A DNA stretch of 44,413 nt from contig JBDZVX010000005.1 in NCBI GenBank assembly GCA_040255925.1, positions 1 through 44,413 of the forward strand, written 5' to 3'. Positions within the stretch are counted from its first letter, which is position 1. Each line of letters opens with the position of its first letter. Origin of the DNA: Nitrolancea sp040255925 (GTDB taxonomy: Bacteria; Chloroflexota; Chloroflexia; Thermomicrobiales; Thermomicrobiaceae). The position numbers were made by a program, and so were the translations under genes. Positions 26,184 through 35,659 of this stretch are shown here, in pieces. A model generated the notes under the pieces. It was given only the letters and a program-made list of their open reading frames with translations. It was not told the origin of the DNA and did not search any database.

Positions 26184-29100
26184 TTAATCCGCTACGCGTT
26201 CGGCCGCCTGCTCTACCGGCTCCGCGGTTGAAACCGGGACCGCCCGTGGCGCGACCTGCCAGAAGCGTGGCAGGTACGCCGGCCAGTTATCGAGCACCGC
26301 TCGCCCACGACGGCTGCCCGTCAGGGCCACGTGCCGCTCGATCAGCGCCAGCAGGATCTCCGCGGACTCCGGATCGCTGATGCGCTGGATGTCGACCAAC
26401 TCCGGGTTGTAGCGCGTTGGGAATTGCTCAAGCTCATCCAGCACGTAGGCCGTGCCGTTGGTCATGCCGGCCGCGAAGTTCCGGCCGGTCTGCCCGAGCA
26501 CGACGACCGTTCCACCGGTCATGTACTCGCAGCCATGATCGCCAACGCCTTCGACCACCGCTGTCGCGCCAGAGTTGCGGACCGCGAAGCGCTCGCCGGC
26601 TTCGCCCGCGGCATATAGCTCACCGCCAATCGCTCCGTAGAGGACCGTGTTTCCAAGCACGACCTGCTGCCGCTTCGGGTCGAGCGGCTCGCCGGACGGC
26701 CGGATGATAATCTCACCGCCGGACATCCCCTTACCGACATAGTCGTTGGCCTCGCCATCGAGGATCAGCCGGAGACCGTTGGTGCACCAGACGCCGAAGC
26801 TCTGGCCGGCCACGCCGGTCAGCCGCACCTCGATCGTGCCCGGAGGCAGCCCTTCCAGGCCATAGCGATGGCCTACTTCGCCGGCCAGCCGGGCGCCCAC
26901 CGAACGATGATGGTTTCGCACTGCCCGCTCGATCCGTACCGGCTCGCCCCGCTCCAGCGCCGGCATCGCCTCGGGGAGCATCTGGTCATCCAGAGATGGC
27001 CCGGCACCATCGGCGAAGTGGTTCCGATCCGAGGCGCTGATGCGGATTGCGTCCGGACCGCCAGGCACCGTCAGGATCGCCGAGAGATCGAGTGGTGCCC
27101 CCAGCCCCTCAGCCTCGTCCAGTTGCTTCAACAGATCGACGCGGCCGACGAGATCGGTGAGCCGCCGCACGCCCAGCCGGGCAAGAAGTTCGCGTACCTC
27201 TTCGGCCAGCCGCGTGAAGTAGGTGATGACCCCTTCCGGCGTCCCGGTAAACTTCGCGCGGAGATCCTCACGCTGGGTGGCGATCCCGGTGGGGCAGGTA
27301 TTCAGATGACACTGGCGGGCCATGTCGCAGCCGATTGAAACAAGCGCCGACGTGCCGAAGCCGTATTCCTCAGCCCCGATCATCGCGGCGATCACCACGT
27401 CGCGCGCGGTCTGCAAGCCCCCATCGGTCCGCAGGTGAACCCGGCCCCGCAGGTCATTCAGAACCAGCGTCTGCTGGGTCTCGGCCAGGCCGAGCTCCCA
27501 GGGAACCCCGGCATGTTTGATCGATGACAGCGGCGACGCTCCGGTGCCCCCGGAATGGCCGCTGATTAGGATGTAGTCGGCATGCGCTTTGGCCACACCG
27601 GCCGCGATCGTCCCGACCCCAGCCTCGGAGACCAGCTTGACGCCGACCCGCGCACGAGGATTTACCTGGTGCAGGTCATAGATCAACTGCGCCAGGTCCT
27701 CGATACTGTAGATGTCATGATGCGGCGGCGGTGAGATCAGCGAAATACCCGGCACCGCGTGACGCAGGCGCGCGATCAGTGCCGTCACCTTATGCGCCGG
27801 CAATTGGCCGCCCTCGCCTGGCTTCGATCCCTGAGCCATTTTGATTTCGAGCTCGGTCGCCCGGCTCAGGTACTCGGCGCTCACACCAAAGCGGGCGGAG
27901 GCCACCTGCTTGATCCGGCTATGGGCGATATCCGGCCCGGACTCGTAGTACCAGTCACGGTCCTCACCACCCTCACCGCTGTTGCTCCGCGCGCCGATCC
28001 GGTTCATCCCGATCGCAAGAGTTCGGAACGCCTCCGGACTGATCGCCCCGAGCGACATTGCGGTTACGATAAAGTGCTGTCGGATCTCCTCCGCCGATTC
28101 AACCTCCTCGATCGGGATTGCAGTGGACGGGCGGAAGGTGATCAGATCGCGCAGGAAAGCCGGTTGACGGCTCTGCACCATCTCGACGAAGGTGGAATAG
28201 TCCGACACATCGCCACTGGCCACCGCCTTCTGCAATGCTCGCACGTTCGCCGGGCTGAAGGCATGGTACTCGCCGTCCCGGCGGAATCGGATCATCCCCG
28301 GTTCCGGCAGCTTCTTCATCGGACGGCCGAATGCCTGCTGGTGCCGCTGGAGCACCCGCTCGGCAATGCCGCTCAAGTCCAGCCCGCCGAGCCGCGAGGG
28401 TGTGCCGGCGAAGAAGCGGTCAACCACTGACTGATCCAGTCCGAGGATCTCAAAGAGCTGGGCACCCTGATAGCTGGCGACCGCTGAGATGCCCATCTTC
28501 GACATCACTTTGAGGATTCCGGCGTTGAGCGACTTCCGGTACCGCGCGGCCAGTTGGTCCGCGGTGAACTCCTCGAAGCCGCGCGTCCCCGCCTGGCGTC
28601 GCGCCACGGTCAAGCCGAGGTAGGGATGAATCGCACTGGCGCCATAGCCGATCACGACGCAAGCCTGGTGTACATCCCAGACGTTCCCGGTCTCACAGAC
28701 AATCGATGCGCGCAGGCGCTTGCCGGCCTTGATTAAGTGATGATGGACCGCGCCGACAGCCAACGGCATCGGGATCGGCGCGTGTTCCGCATCGATCGCG
28801 CGATCACTGAGGATCAGCACTGTGGTTCCCGCGTCAATCGCCTGCTCCGCCTCGGCCACCAGACGATCCAGCGCGGTTTCGAGCGCGGCCGTACCTTCTT
28901 CAACCGGGAACGTCGCCGCCAGTGTGGAAACAGTAAGACCCTGCGCGTGCAGGGCCTTGAGCGCGTCCAGATCGCCTTCGAGAAGGACCGGGCTACTCAG
29001 GTGCAGGACCTGCGCATGTTTGGGTGTATCGATCAGCATGCTGTGCCGGGGACCAAGGTAGACATCAAGTGCCATCACCAATGACTCACGGAGTGGATCG

Positions 29101-30701
29101 ATCGGTGGATTGGTCACTTGCGCGAACCGCTGGCGGAATAAGCTGGCCAGCGGCCGCGGGAAGGCGGAGAGGACGGCCAGTGGCGCGTCATCACCCATCG
29201 ACCAGAGCGGCTCTTTGGCATCGGCGACCATCGGCTGAATCACCAGCCGCAGGTCCTCGCCCGTAAATCCGAGGCTGACCTGTTGGGCCATGAGATCGGC
29301 GGCATCCGGCTCGTAACCGTTACTCGTCGCCGGTGGCCCGGAAAGCGACCGAAATCCTGCTCTGACCCATTCCTGATACGGCTGCCGCGCCGCCAGATGG
29401 GCTTTAATCTCGTCGTTGTGCCAGAGTTTGCCGGCCTCGACATCCACTGCCAGCATCTGACCCGGCCCAAGCCGTCCCCGTTCGACGACCCGCCGGTTAC
29501 TCAGGTCCAGGACTCCGGTCTCGCTGGCCAGAACGACCAGCCCGTCTTCGGTAACCGAGTAGCGCGACGGCCGAAGGCCGTTGCGGTCCAGTACGGCGCC
29601 GGCAATCGTCCCGTTGCTAAACGCAAGCGCGGCCGGTCCATCCCAGGGCTCCATGAGCGTGGCATGGTAGGCGTAGAAGGCCCGGAGCGCCGGGTCCATC
29701 GTCGGCATGTTCTCCCAGGCTTCGGGAACGAGCATCGCCGCGGCATGGAGCAGATCACGCCCGGACAACTCCAGCAGCTCCAGCACGTTGTCCAGATTGG
29801 CGGAGTCACTCCCATCCGGGTCGATAATCGGGACGATATCCGCGACCTGGTCTCCCCAGACATCGGCGGCCAGCTCCGGCTCGCGCGCGGTCATCCAGTT
29901 GCGGTTCCCCTGCAAGGTGTTGATCTCGCCATTGTGACCCAGGAACCGGAACGGCTGAGCCAGCGACCAGGTCGGGAAGGTGTTGGTGCTATAGCGCTGA
30001 TGGAATAACGCGAGCGCGCTCTCGCAGTCGGGGTCACGGAGGTCATCGAAGAAGTTCGCCAGATCGCGAGCCACCAGCAGCCCCTTGTAGACCAGCGTCC
30101 GGCTCGACAACGAGGCGACGTGGAAGCCAGCGATGCCTGCTTCCGCCACGGCGCGCTCAACCCGTTTACGAGCCAGGTAGAGCCGCCGCTCAAAACCGAA
30201 CTCGTCAAGCCCGGGCGGCTTCGCGACGATCACCTGTTGGATTTCGGGCATGGTCTCGCGGGCTTTGTCCCCGAGCGTATCGACTTGAACCGGCACCGCG
30301 CGCCAGGCCAACACCGGTACGTTTTGGCTGGCAAGCGCTTCGTTAAGCCAGGAACGACAGAGCTCCGCGGCTTCCGTGTCCCAGATCGGGAGGAAGATCA
30401 TGCCGGCGGCGATCCCGTCCGGATCGAACCCCCGGCTGGTCAGTCGCGCCGCCTCACGAACGAGCAGACGACGCGGCGTTTGAATCAGAATGCCGGAACC
30501 GTCTCCGGTCTTGGCGTCGGCATCCACCGCGCCACGGTGCGTGAGATTGACAACAGCTTCCAATCCCTGAGCGACGATTGCATGACTCGGCTTGCCGGAA
30601 AGGTCAGCCACGAACCCGGTACCACAGGCGTCATGCTCATAACTTGGCTGGTACAAGGGAGCCTGAACGGAACGTTTGCTGGGAATCGCATGGTCCATCA
30701 T
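26184..30701 (-). CDS. gltB: glutamate synthase large subunit
   Basis: GltB makes two glutamates from glutamine and 2-oxoglutarate. The 1505-residue product has full length. Order: a class II glutamine amidotransferase domain with nucleophile C26 (HDACGTGF, preceded by a short propeptide), a central domain, an FMN/2-oxoglutarate synthase barrel (GEGGEDRDWYY, HSGGTGASPLSSIKHAG), the [3Fe-4S] cysteines in CDMARQCHLNTCPTGIATQ, and a C-terminal beta-helix (GEIIIRPSG, GGTVVVLGQTGRNFAAGMTNG). The start is one of two adjacent ATGs, 30701 or 30698, with AAGGA about 11 bases upstream. The small subunit gltD is not adjacent. glnA lies upstream on the same strand. Confidence 0.97.
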   Translation of the reverse strand: MMDHAIPSKRSVQAPLYQPSYEHDACGTGFVADLSGKPSHAIVAQGLEAVVNLTHRGAVDADAKTGDGSGILIQTPRRLLVREAARLTSRGFDPDGIAAGMIFLPIWDTEAAELCRSWLNEALASQNVPVLAWRAVPVQVDTLGDKARETMPEIQQVIVAKPPGLDEFGFERRLYLARKRVERAVAEAGIAGFHVASLSSRTLVYKGLLVARDLANFFDDLRDPDCESALALFHQRYSTNTFPTWSLAQPFRFLGHNGEINTLQGNRNWMTAREPELAADVWGDQVADIVPIIDPDGSDSANLDNVLELLELSGRDLLHAAAMLVPEAWENMPTMDPALRAFYAYHATLMEPWDGPAALAFSNGTIAGAVLDRNGLRPSRYSVTEDGLVVLASETGVLDLSNRRVVERGRLGPGQMLAVDVEAGKLWHNDEIKAHLAARQPYQEWVRAGFRSLSGPPATSNGYEPDAADLMAQQVSLGFTGEDLRLVIQPMVADAKEPLWSMGDDAPLAVLSAFPRPLASLFRQRFAQVTNPPIDPLRESLVMALDVYLGPRHSMLIDTPKHAQVLHLSSPVLLEGDLDALKALHAQGLTVSTLAATFPVEEGTAALETALDRLVAEAEQAIDAGTTVLILSDRAIDAEHAPIPMPLAVGAVHHHLIKAGKRLRASIVCETGNVWDVHQACVVIGYGASAIHPYLGLTVARRQAGTRGFEEFTADQLAARYRKSLNAGILKVMSKMGISAVASYQGAQLFEILGLDQSVVDRFFAGTPSRLGGLDLSGIAERVLQRHQQAFGRPMKKLPEPGMIRFRRDGEYHAFSPANVRALQKAVASGDVSDYSTFVEMVQSRQPAFLRDLITFRPSTAIPIEEVESAEEIRQHFIVTAMSLGAISPEAFRTLAIGMNRIGARSNSGEGGEDRDWYYESGPDIAHSRIKQVASARFGVSAEYLSRATELEIKMAQGSKPGEGGQLPAHKVTALIARLRHAVPGISLISPPPHHDIYSIEDLAQLIYDLHQVNPRARVGVKLVSEAGVGTIAAGVAKAHADYILISGHSGGTGASPLSSIKHAGVPWELGLAETQQTLVLNDLRGRVHLRTDGGLQTARDVVIAAMIGAEEYGFGTSALVSIGCDMARQCHLNTCPTGIATQREDLRAKFTGTPEGVITYFTRLAEEVRELLARLGVRRLTDLVGRVDLLKQLDEAEGLGAPLDLSAILTVPGGPDAIRISASDRNHFADGAGPSLDDQMLPEAMPALERGEPVRIERAVRNHHRSVGARLAGEVGHRYGLEGLPPGTIEVRLTGVAGQSFGVWCTNGLRLILDGEANDYVGKGMSGGEIIIRPSGEPLDPKRQQVVLGNTVLYGAIGGELYAAGEAGERFAVRNSGATAVVEGVGDHGCEYMTGGTVVVLGQTGRNFAAGMTNGTAYVLDELEQFPTRYNPELVDIQRISDPESAEILLALIERHVALTGSRRGRAVLDNWPAYLPRFWQVAPRAVPVSTAEPVEQAAERVAD

Positions 30702-31268
30702 CTAGCGGGGGTCCTTTCTCTTCGCTAAGGAAGCCTCCGTTATCGCATTGGAATTGACCCGCGCCCGGTTTGCTATGGATTCGATTAATCGCTCAATCAC
30801 CGCATATTGGCGGCCATTGAACCGGGTTTACGAGTCACGAGCCTTGTCGGATTAGGTGACGGTTTCGTCCGTCCGTGTTCTTGCTACGTCGAATGAATAT
30901 GGATACACCAGGCACAGGGGCTTCAGCGGCACCACCGCGCCTATGGGACGGCCGGGCTGAAGGCTTACTGCCTCAGCTTGCAGCGAGGAACCTTGCAGGA
31001 GGGGTGAAGGGTATACAGCTCCGGAGTGTGGAGAAATTGTCTGCGAATTACCGTGGCCGCATTCTCAACATCAATGGGCCACGCCGCTAGGGCCGAGGCA
31101 ATGCCTCGGTTAGGACAATGAGCCGATACAAGCAACGATGATACCATCTGCCCTCCTACTTTCCTCCACGCGCCTGCCGCTACCGCGGCACTTGTGATAC
31201 CCGGAACTGCGAACAGCCCATATCATAACGGAAGTCTTTTCTGAATACCAGGGGGAGAAAATAGATAT
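30702..31268. other. about 570 bp region between glnA and gltB
   Basis: It must hold the gltB promoter and leader on the minus strand, but I see no convincing -35/-10 pair. A plus-strand open frame of 71 codons (30875-31090) lacks a Shine-Dalgarno and protein-like composition. A perfect palindrome lies directly after it. Confidence 0.4.
31093..31109. repeat. 17-nt perfect palindrome in the gltB upstream region
   Basis: CCGAGGCA, a single A, then TGCCTCGG. It could be a regulator-binding operator or an RNA hairpin. There is no T-run on either side. Confidence 0.45.
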
Positions 31269-31317
31269 GAGCTGTTCCCCTAAATGCCGGTCGTAGACGG
31301 CAGGAGGGGAACAGCTC
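31269..31317 (-). terminator. intrinsic terminator after glnA
   Basis: A perfect 13-bp stem: GAGCTGTTCCCCT (31269-31281) with AGGGGAACAGCTC (31305-31317). An inner stem, TGCCG/CGGCA, caps it. On the minus strand it is followed by an AT-rich stretch ending TATTTTCTCC, 20 bp past the glnA stop. Confidence 0.75.
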
Positions 31318-31336
31318 CCGCGAAGATGGTGAGGAG

Positions 31337-32779
31337 CTAGATATCGTAGTACAGGTGGAACTCGTATGGGTGCGGCCGGAGTGCCAGGGGGTCCACCTCA
31401 CGATCCCGCTTGTACTCCAGCCAGGTCGCGACGAGATCAGCCGTAAAGACATTCCCCTTGAGCAGGAACGCGTGATCGGCTTCCAACGCGTCGAGCGCTT
31501 CAGCCAGCGAGCCGGGAGTCGACGTGATCTGCGCACGGCCTGACGCCACTACGTCGTACAGATCGTCATCGATCGGAGCCGGCGGCTCGATCCGGTTTTG
31601 GATGCCGTCAAGACCGGCCATCAACATCGCTGAGAAGGCCAGATAGGGATTGCTGCTCGCATCCGGGAAGCGGACCTCAACGCGCCGGGCTTTCGGACTG
31701 GCGGAATAGGCCGGGATACGAACCGCCGCCGAGCGGTTACGCTGTGAGTAGACCAGACAGACCGGTGCCTCGAAGCCCGGAACCAGCCGACGGTAGGAAT
31801 TCGTGGTCGGGGCCGCGAATGCCAGGATCGCCGCGGCATGCTTCAGTATCCCACCGATGTACCAGCGAGCGGTATCACTCAACAGCGCGTAGCCGTCTGG
31901 ATCGTAGAAGAGGTTCGTGTCTCCCTGCCAGAGACTCTGGTGGACATGCATGCCGGAGCCGTTATCGCCGAAGAGTGGCTTGGGCATGAACGTCGCGGTG
32001 TAGCCATACTCGCGCGCGGTGTTCTTGACCAGATACTTATAGAGCATCATCTGGTCGCCCATCCGGCGCAACGTGTTGAATCGCATGTCGATCTCAGCCT
32101 GGCCGGCGGTCCCAACTTCGTGGTGGTGGGTCTCCACCTCGATTCCCGCCTCGATCATTCGCAGGACCATCTTGGAACGAAGGTCCTGTTGAGAATCGAC
32201 CGGTGGGACCGGGAAATATCCCTCCTTAAAACGCGGCCGGTGCCCCAAGTTCGGCTTGCCGCCGTTTCGTCCGGAGTTCCAGATCCCCTCTTCCGAGTCA
32301 ATGGCGTAGAAGCCGTAGTGACTCTCCTGGCCAAAGCGAATGTCGTTGAAGATATAGAACTCCGCCTCCGGCCCCCAGTAACTGGTCGTCGCGATCCCGG
32401 TCTCGATGAGGTAGTCCTCGGCTTTCTTCGCCACGTGACGCGGATCGCGCGAGTACGGTTCCATCGTAGTCGGGTCGATAACGTCACAAGTCATAACCAG
32501 GGTCGGCACTTCGAGAATTGGATCGATGAATGCCGATGCCGGGTCCGGCCGGAGCAGCATATCGCTCTCATGTATCCGCTGAAAGCCCCGGATCGACGAT
32601 CCGTCGAATCCAATTCCTTCCTCAAAAACACTCTCGTTCAACTGACCGACCGGAATCGAGAAGTGTTGCCAGACGCCCAGGAGGTCGACGAACCGGAGAT
32701 CAACCAACTTCGCGCCCTGGTCACGGGCAAACGACAGAACACTCATCGTGCTGATGTCTGATTGTGTTATGGCTACCAT
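31337..32779 (-). CDS. glnA: glutamine synthetase, type I
   Basis: GlnA makes glutamine from glutamate, ammonia and ATP and forms a cytoplasmic dodecamer. The 480-residue product shows the latch and metal/ATP motifs EGIGFDGSSIRGF, YWGPEAEFYIF, HHHEVGTAGQAEID, FGDNGSGMHVHQSLW and NSYRRLVPGFEAP. Its length and the tyrosine segment DDDLYDVVAS near residue 408 fit GSI-beta; the usual adenylylation context LYDLPPEE is altered, so control by adenylylation is uncertain. ATG 32779 has GAGGAG rather far upstream, about 15 bases. With gltB it forms the GS-GOGAT pair. Confidence 0.96.
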   Translation of the reverse strand: MVAITQSDISTMSVLSFARDQGAKLVDLRFVDLLGVWQHFSIPVGQLNESVFEEGIGFDGSSIRGFQRIHESDMLLRPDPASAFIDPILEVPTLVMTCDVIDPTTMEPYSRDPRHVAKKAEDYLIETGIATTSYWGPEAEFYIFNDIRFGQESHYGFYAIDSEEGIWNSGRNGGKPNLGHRPRFKEGYFPVPPVDSQQDLRSKMVLRMIEAGIEVETHHHEVGTAGQAEIDMRFNTLRRMGDQMMLYKYLVKNTAREYGYTATFMPKPLFGDNGSGMHVHQSLWQGDTNLFYDPDGYALLSDTARWYIGGILKHAAAILAFAAPTTNSYRRLVPGFEAPVCLVYSQRNRSAAVRIPAYSASPKARRVEVRFPDASSNPYLAFSAMLMAGLDGIQNRIEPPAPIDDDLYDVVASGRAQITSTPGSLAEALDALEADHAFLLKGNVFTADLVATWLEYKRDREVDPLALRPHPYEFHLYYDI

Positions 32780-33131
32780 CGTCGTACCACACGCTCCTCA
32801 CCTATGCATCGTGCATCAATAAAGCAGGATGGACCGGCTCCTCACCAATCAGGATCTATCCTATGCGCAGGGACATCGCGATGCTACGTGCTCAGAGGGG
32901 GAAGAGAAGGTAAAGATTTTGTGCTATTAGCACAACTCCGTGGAACGCTCTTGACGAATGCCGAAAAGAAGCCCCTTCCTCGTCGCGGCGGCTCGCGGAG
33001 GCTACCTCAAAAACGTGTAGCACCGGCAACCGACAACGGCCGGAATACCGTATCATCAAGCGGACGGCGCCTGGAATTCAGGACACCGCGCCGGTAAAGA
33101 TCGGTGGCTACCGTAGCTGGAAGGAGGCCGT
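32780..33131. other. 352 bp divergent region between glnA and an LLM gene
   Basis: It holds the control signals for two diverging genes. The clearest element is the palindrome TTGTGC-TATTA-GCACAA at 32919-32935. I see no GlnR box (TGTNA-N7-TNACA) and no confident -35/-10 pair. Confidence 0.4.
32919..32935. promoter_or_regulatory. palindromic operator candidate upstream of glnA
   Basis: TTGTGC and GCACAA flank a 5-nt TATTA centre. It lies about 140 bp from the glnA start and 197 bp from the divergent LLM gene. The AT-rich centre suits a transcription-factor site; the regulator is unknown. Confidence 0.4.
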
Positions 33132-33980
33132 ATGCCCTTTCCCTTTCGATTTGGAATCAGTCCCGGAAACCGCAGACCGTTCCGGGAGTTAGCTCGGGAT
33201 TGTCAGCTCGCCGAGAACCTGGGATTCGATTCGGCCTGGGTGACCGATCATTTGCTGGCGTCGAACGATGAGAACACGCCCTATTTCGAAAGCTGGACGC
33301 TGATCGCCTCGCTCGCCATGCTCACCAATCGCCTCCGGTTCGGCGTCATGGTCAGCAGCAACACGTTCCGGAATCCCGGATTGCTGGCCAAAGAAGCGGT
33401 GACGATCGATCACGCGAGCAATGGACGGGTCGACCTCGGGATCGGAACCGGCTGGATGGAGCGCGAGCACACTGCCTTCTCGATTCCGCTCCCGCCGATC
33501 GGCGAGCGCATTGAGATGCTTCGGGAGGCCATCGAGATCATCAAGCGACTCATGACCGAGGAGCGGACGACCTACCACGGCCGGTTTTACCAGTTCGAGC
33601 ACGCTCCCTTTGAGCCCAAGCCGCTCCAGAAGCCGCGCATTCCTATCGTGATCGGTGCCTTCAGACCGCGCATGCTCGCCTTCGCCGGCCGGTACGCCGA
33701 TACCTGGAACACGCGTGGTGAGCCGGACGAGGTGGCCGAGCGGGCCGAGATCGTCCGGACAGCCGCTCGCGAGGCTGAACGCGATCCGGCGGATATCCGC
33801 TTTTCGGTCTTTACTTGGCAGCATCCCTTCACGTCGGAAACACACTTTCGCCAGCTAGTGCTCGACTATATCCGGGCGGGCTGCACCGATTTCATCTTTC
33901 CGATGCCGCCGCCGGAGTACCGGCCGGTATTCGAACGCTGCGCACGCGAGGTCATCCCGGAGTTGCGCCGGCTCGGCTGA
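33132..33980 (+). CDS. LLM-class (luciferase-like) oxidoreductase
   Basis: This is a second member of the F420/flavin-dependent luciferase-like family, 282 residues. It shows ENLGFDSAWVTDHLL, RLRFGVMVSSNTFRNPGLLAKEA, SNGRVDLGIGTGWMEREH, IGERIEMLREAIEIIKRLM and IPIVIGAFRPRML, typical of actinobacterial and Chloroflexota LLM proteins. The substrate is unknown. The ATG has AAGGAGG about 5 bases upstream. It differs clearly from the paralogue at 22583-23506, so this is not a recent duplication. Confidence 0.87.
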   Translation: MPFPFRFGISPGNRRPFRELARDCQLAENLGFDSAWVTDHLLASNDENTPYFESWTLIASLAMLTNRLRFGVMVSSNTFRNPGLLAKEAVTIDHASNGRVDLGIGTGWMEREHTAFSIPLPPIGERIEMLREAIEIIKRLMTEERTTYHGRFYQFEHAPFEPKPLQKPRIPIVIGAFRPRMLAFAGRYADTWNTRGEPDEVAERAEIVRTAAREAERDPADIRFSVFTWQHPFTSETHFRQLVLDYIRAGCTDFIFPMPPPEYRPVFERCAREVIPELRRLG

Positions 33981-34110
33981 TCCCGGTGCTACCGGCAGGG
34001 AATGCTCCAGCGTTCCGGTCACGTTGTAGGGGCAGAGGGTATCCCCCGCGACCGGCGGCATCGCGGGCCAACCGCTCACGCAGCCGCACGAGTATAAGAG
34101 GAAGATACTG

Positions 34111-34713
34111 ATGCAGGCAGCCGAACACTTTCACGAAGGAATGACAATCGCCGAGTACCTATCGTGCATGCGGGAGAACCACGAGCGCTTCATCCGGAAC
34201 ATCGAACAAACACCGGTCAGCGACGCCGATCGGTCCGTGCTTGACGGCGAGCCAGTCCGTATACTCATCTTTACTGAGGACTGGTGCCAGGATTCGGTAC
34301 AGTTCGTGCCGATGGTGGCGAAACTCGAACAAAAGGTGCCGGAACTCGAAGTCCGGGTACTGTTCCGGGATGAGCATCTCGATCTCGTCAGCCGATATCG
34401 AACGAAGGACGGGCGGCAGGCAATTCCAACCTTTGTCTTCTTCGACGGCGAGATGCGCGAAATCGGCGTGCTCGTCGAGCGGCCGACCGCGGCAACCGAG
34501 GAGATCGCCGCCGAAACGCGCCGATTCCAGAAGGCGCACCCGGAACTCCCGGGAATCAACCGCACCGTCGACCGCATGCCGGACGAGACGCGGCGCGCGG
34601 TGAAGGCTCACACTCGGGAGTGGCGGGTCGATAAGCAGGAGCGCTGGGCGCGCTTCCTGTTCAACGAGATCGGCGAGATCGTCCGGGCAGCCAGTCAGGA
34701 TCGCGTCGCGTGA
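34111..34713 (+). CDS. thioredoxin-like family protein (Thioredoxin_9 type)
   Basis: This is a cytoplasmic thioredoxin-fold protein of 200 residues. The strand RILIFTEDWCQDSVQFVPMVAKL places a WCQDS motif where thioredoxins have WCxxC, so only one redox cysteine remains. The cis-proline position is in QAIPTFVFF, as the fold requires. The C-terminal 70 residues are helical and charged. The ATG has GAGGAAG about 7 bases upstream. Without a resolving cysteine, a classical disulfide reductase role is doubtful. Confidence 0.78.
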   Translation: MQAAEHFHEGMTIAEYLSCMRENHERFIRNIEQTPVSDADRSVLDGEPVRILIFTEDWCQDSVQFVPMVAKLEQKVPELEVRVLFRDEHLDLVSRYRTKDGRQAIPTFVFFDGEMREIGVLVERPTAATEEIAAETRRFQKAHPELPGINRTVDRMPDETRRAVKAHTREWRVDKQERWARFLFNEIGEIVRAASQDRVA

Positions 34714-34797
34714 ACCACTGTAGCGGCTGGCAATGCGCCTGCTCGCTGCCGGCAATCCATACGCGTCTCGAACCGGCGTTAGTAGGGAAGGAACCTC

Positions 34798-35304
34798 ATG
34801 GCCGACGAGGAGTCCACCGTCAACGGGAAGGCCGCCGAGGCTGAACCCGATGCGCCCAGGGTCGTCCGCGCAACCGAGCTCTCCGAAGAAGCGGCGGATC
34901 GGGTGGAGGGGGAGCTGGTCGTCCTGCAGCGCAGCGGTGCCGAGCAGATCAACGCCGAGCGCGTGAAGCTCGAACAATCCGGCGCGCGAACGATCGACGC
35001 GCGGAGTATCCGCATGGACCAGAGTGGCGCGCTGACCATGAAGGGCGAGCGGGTGGTGCTGGAAAACGGGACCGCTGGGGTGATCTCGGCTGGAAGCGTA
35101 CGCATGGTCCGCAGCCAGACGATCCTGATCACCACCCGGAAGGCGCAGATGGAGGGCTCGCGCGCGCTGATCCTTATCGGCAAGGCTGAGGGTGATGTCC
35201 AGGCGACCTTCACCCTTCCGACCGCCGCAGCGTTCGGCGCAGCGCTCGGGCTGGTCCTCGCCATCATCAGCACGGTCTTGAAGTACGTCTTTTCGAGGAG
35301 ATGA
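34798..35304 (+). CDS. unrecognised protein with 15-residue repeats and a C-terminal membrane anchor
   Basis: I do not recognise this family. The 168-residue product has an acidic N-terminus (about 1-35), then six roughly 15-residue repeats over 37-130 with a consensus like xAxxVxLxQSGAxxI, suggesting a beta-solenoid. One hydrophobic segment (143-164) and a basic tail KYVFSRR follow, consistent with a tail anchor facing the cytoplasm. The ATG is at 34798, with AAGGAA about 6 bases upstream. The stop overlaps the next start as ATGA, so it is coupled to a YtxH-like gene. No enzyme motif is visible. Confidence 0.75.
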   Translation: MADEESTVNGKAAEAEPDAPRVVRATELSEEAADRVEGELVVLQRSGAEQINAERVKLEQSGARTIDARSIRMDQSGALTMKGERVVLENGTAGVISAGSVRMVRSQTILITTRKAQMEGSRALILIGKAEGDVQATFTLPTAAAFGAALGLVLAIISTVLKYVFSRR

Positions 35305-35558
35305 TCGTGAAGAATGCCCTGTTAAGCCTGGCGAACTTCGCCGGCGGTGCGTTGCTCGGCGCGGCAGCCGGCGCGGTCGCGGCCGCGCTCGTGGCTCCCC
35401 AGAGCGGCCCGGAACTGCAACGCCAAATCAAAGAGCGGGTGGACGAGGCGCAGCAGGCCCGCGTCACCGCGGAGCAGGAGACGGAAGAGCGGCTTTGGCA
35501 AAAGTTTCGTCAAGATACGAGCCGGACGTCTGGTGATCAGCCCATCGCACAAGACTGA
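35301..35558 (+). CDS. YtxH-like small membrane protein
   Basis: This 85-residue protein has an N-terminal glycine/alanine-rich membrane segment (about 9-31), then LVAPQSGPELQRQIKERVDEAQQ, the APxSGxExR-type motif of YtxH-domain proteins, and a helical charged tail likely to form a coiled coil. YtxH proteins are often stress-associated, but the function is unknown. The start overlaps the repeat protein by ATGA, so both probably act together at the membrane. Confidence 0.75.
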   Translation: MIVKNALLSLANFAGGALLGAAAGAVAAALVAPQSGPELQRQIKERVDEAQQARVTAEQETEERLWQKFRQDTSRTSGDQPIAQD

Positions 35559-35659
35559 GTGGCGGCACGTCTTCCGGCGATTGATTGCACTGGAAGTGTG
35601 TATTCGGTTCCGGTCCAAAACGCGGCAAGTGATCATCGCATCGCCTCAAATAGTCACCC

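Noticed and set aside
30875..31090. 71-codon frame between glnA and gltB
   Set aside because: No Shine-Dalgarno, no recognisable domain, arginine/glycine-rich; judged chance.
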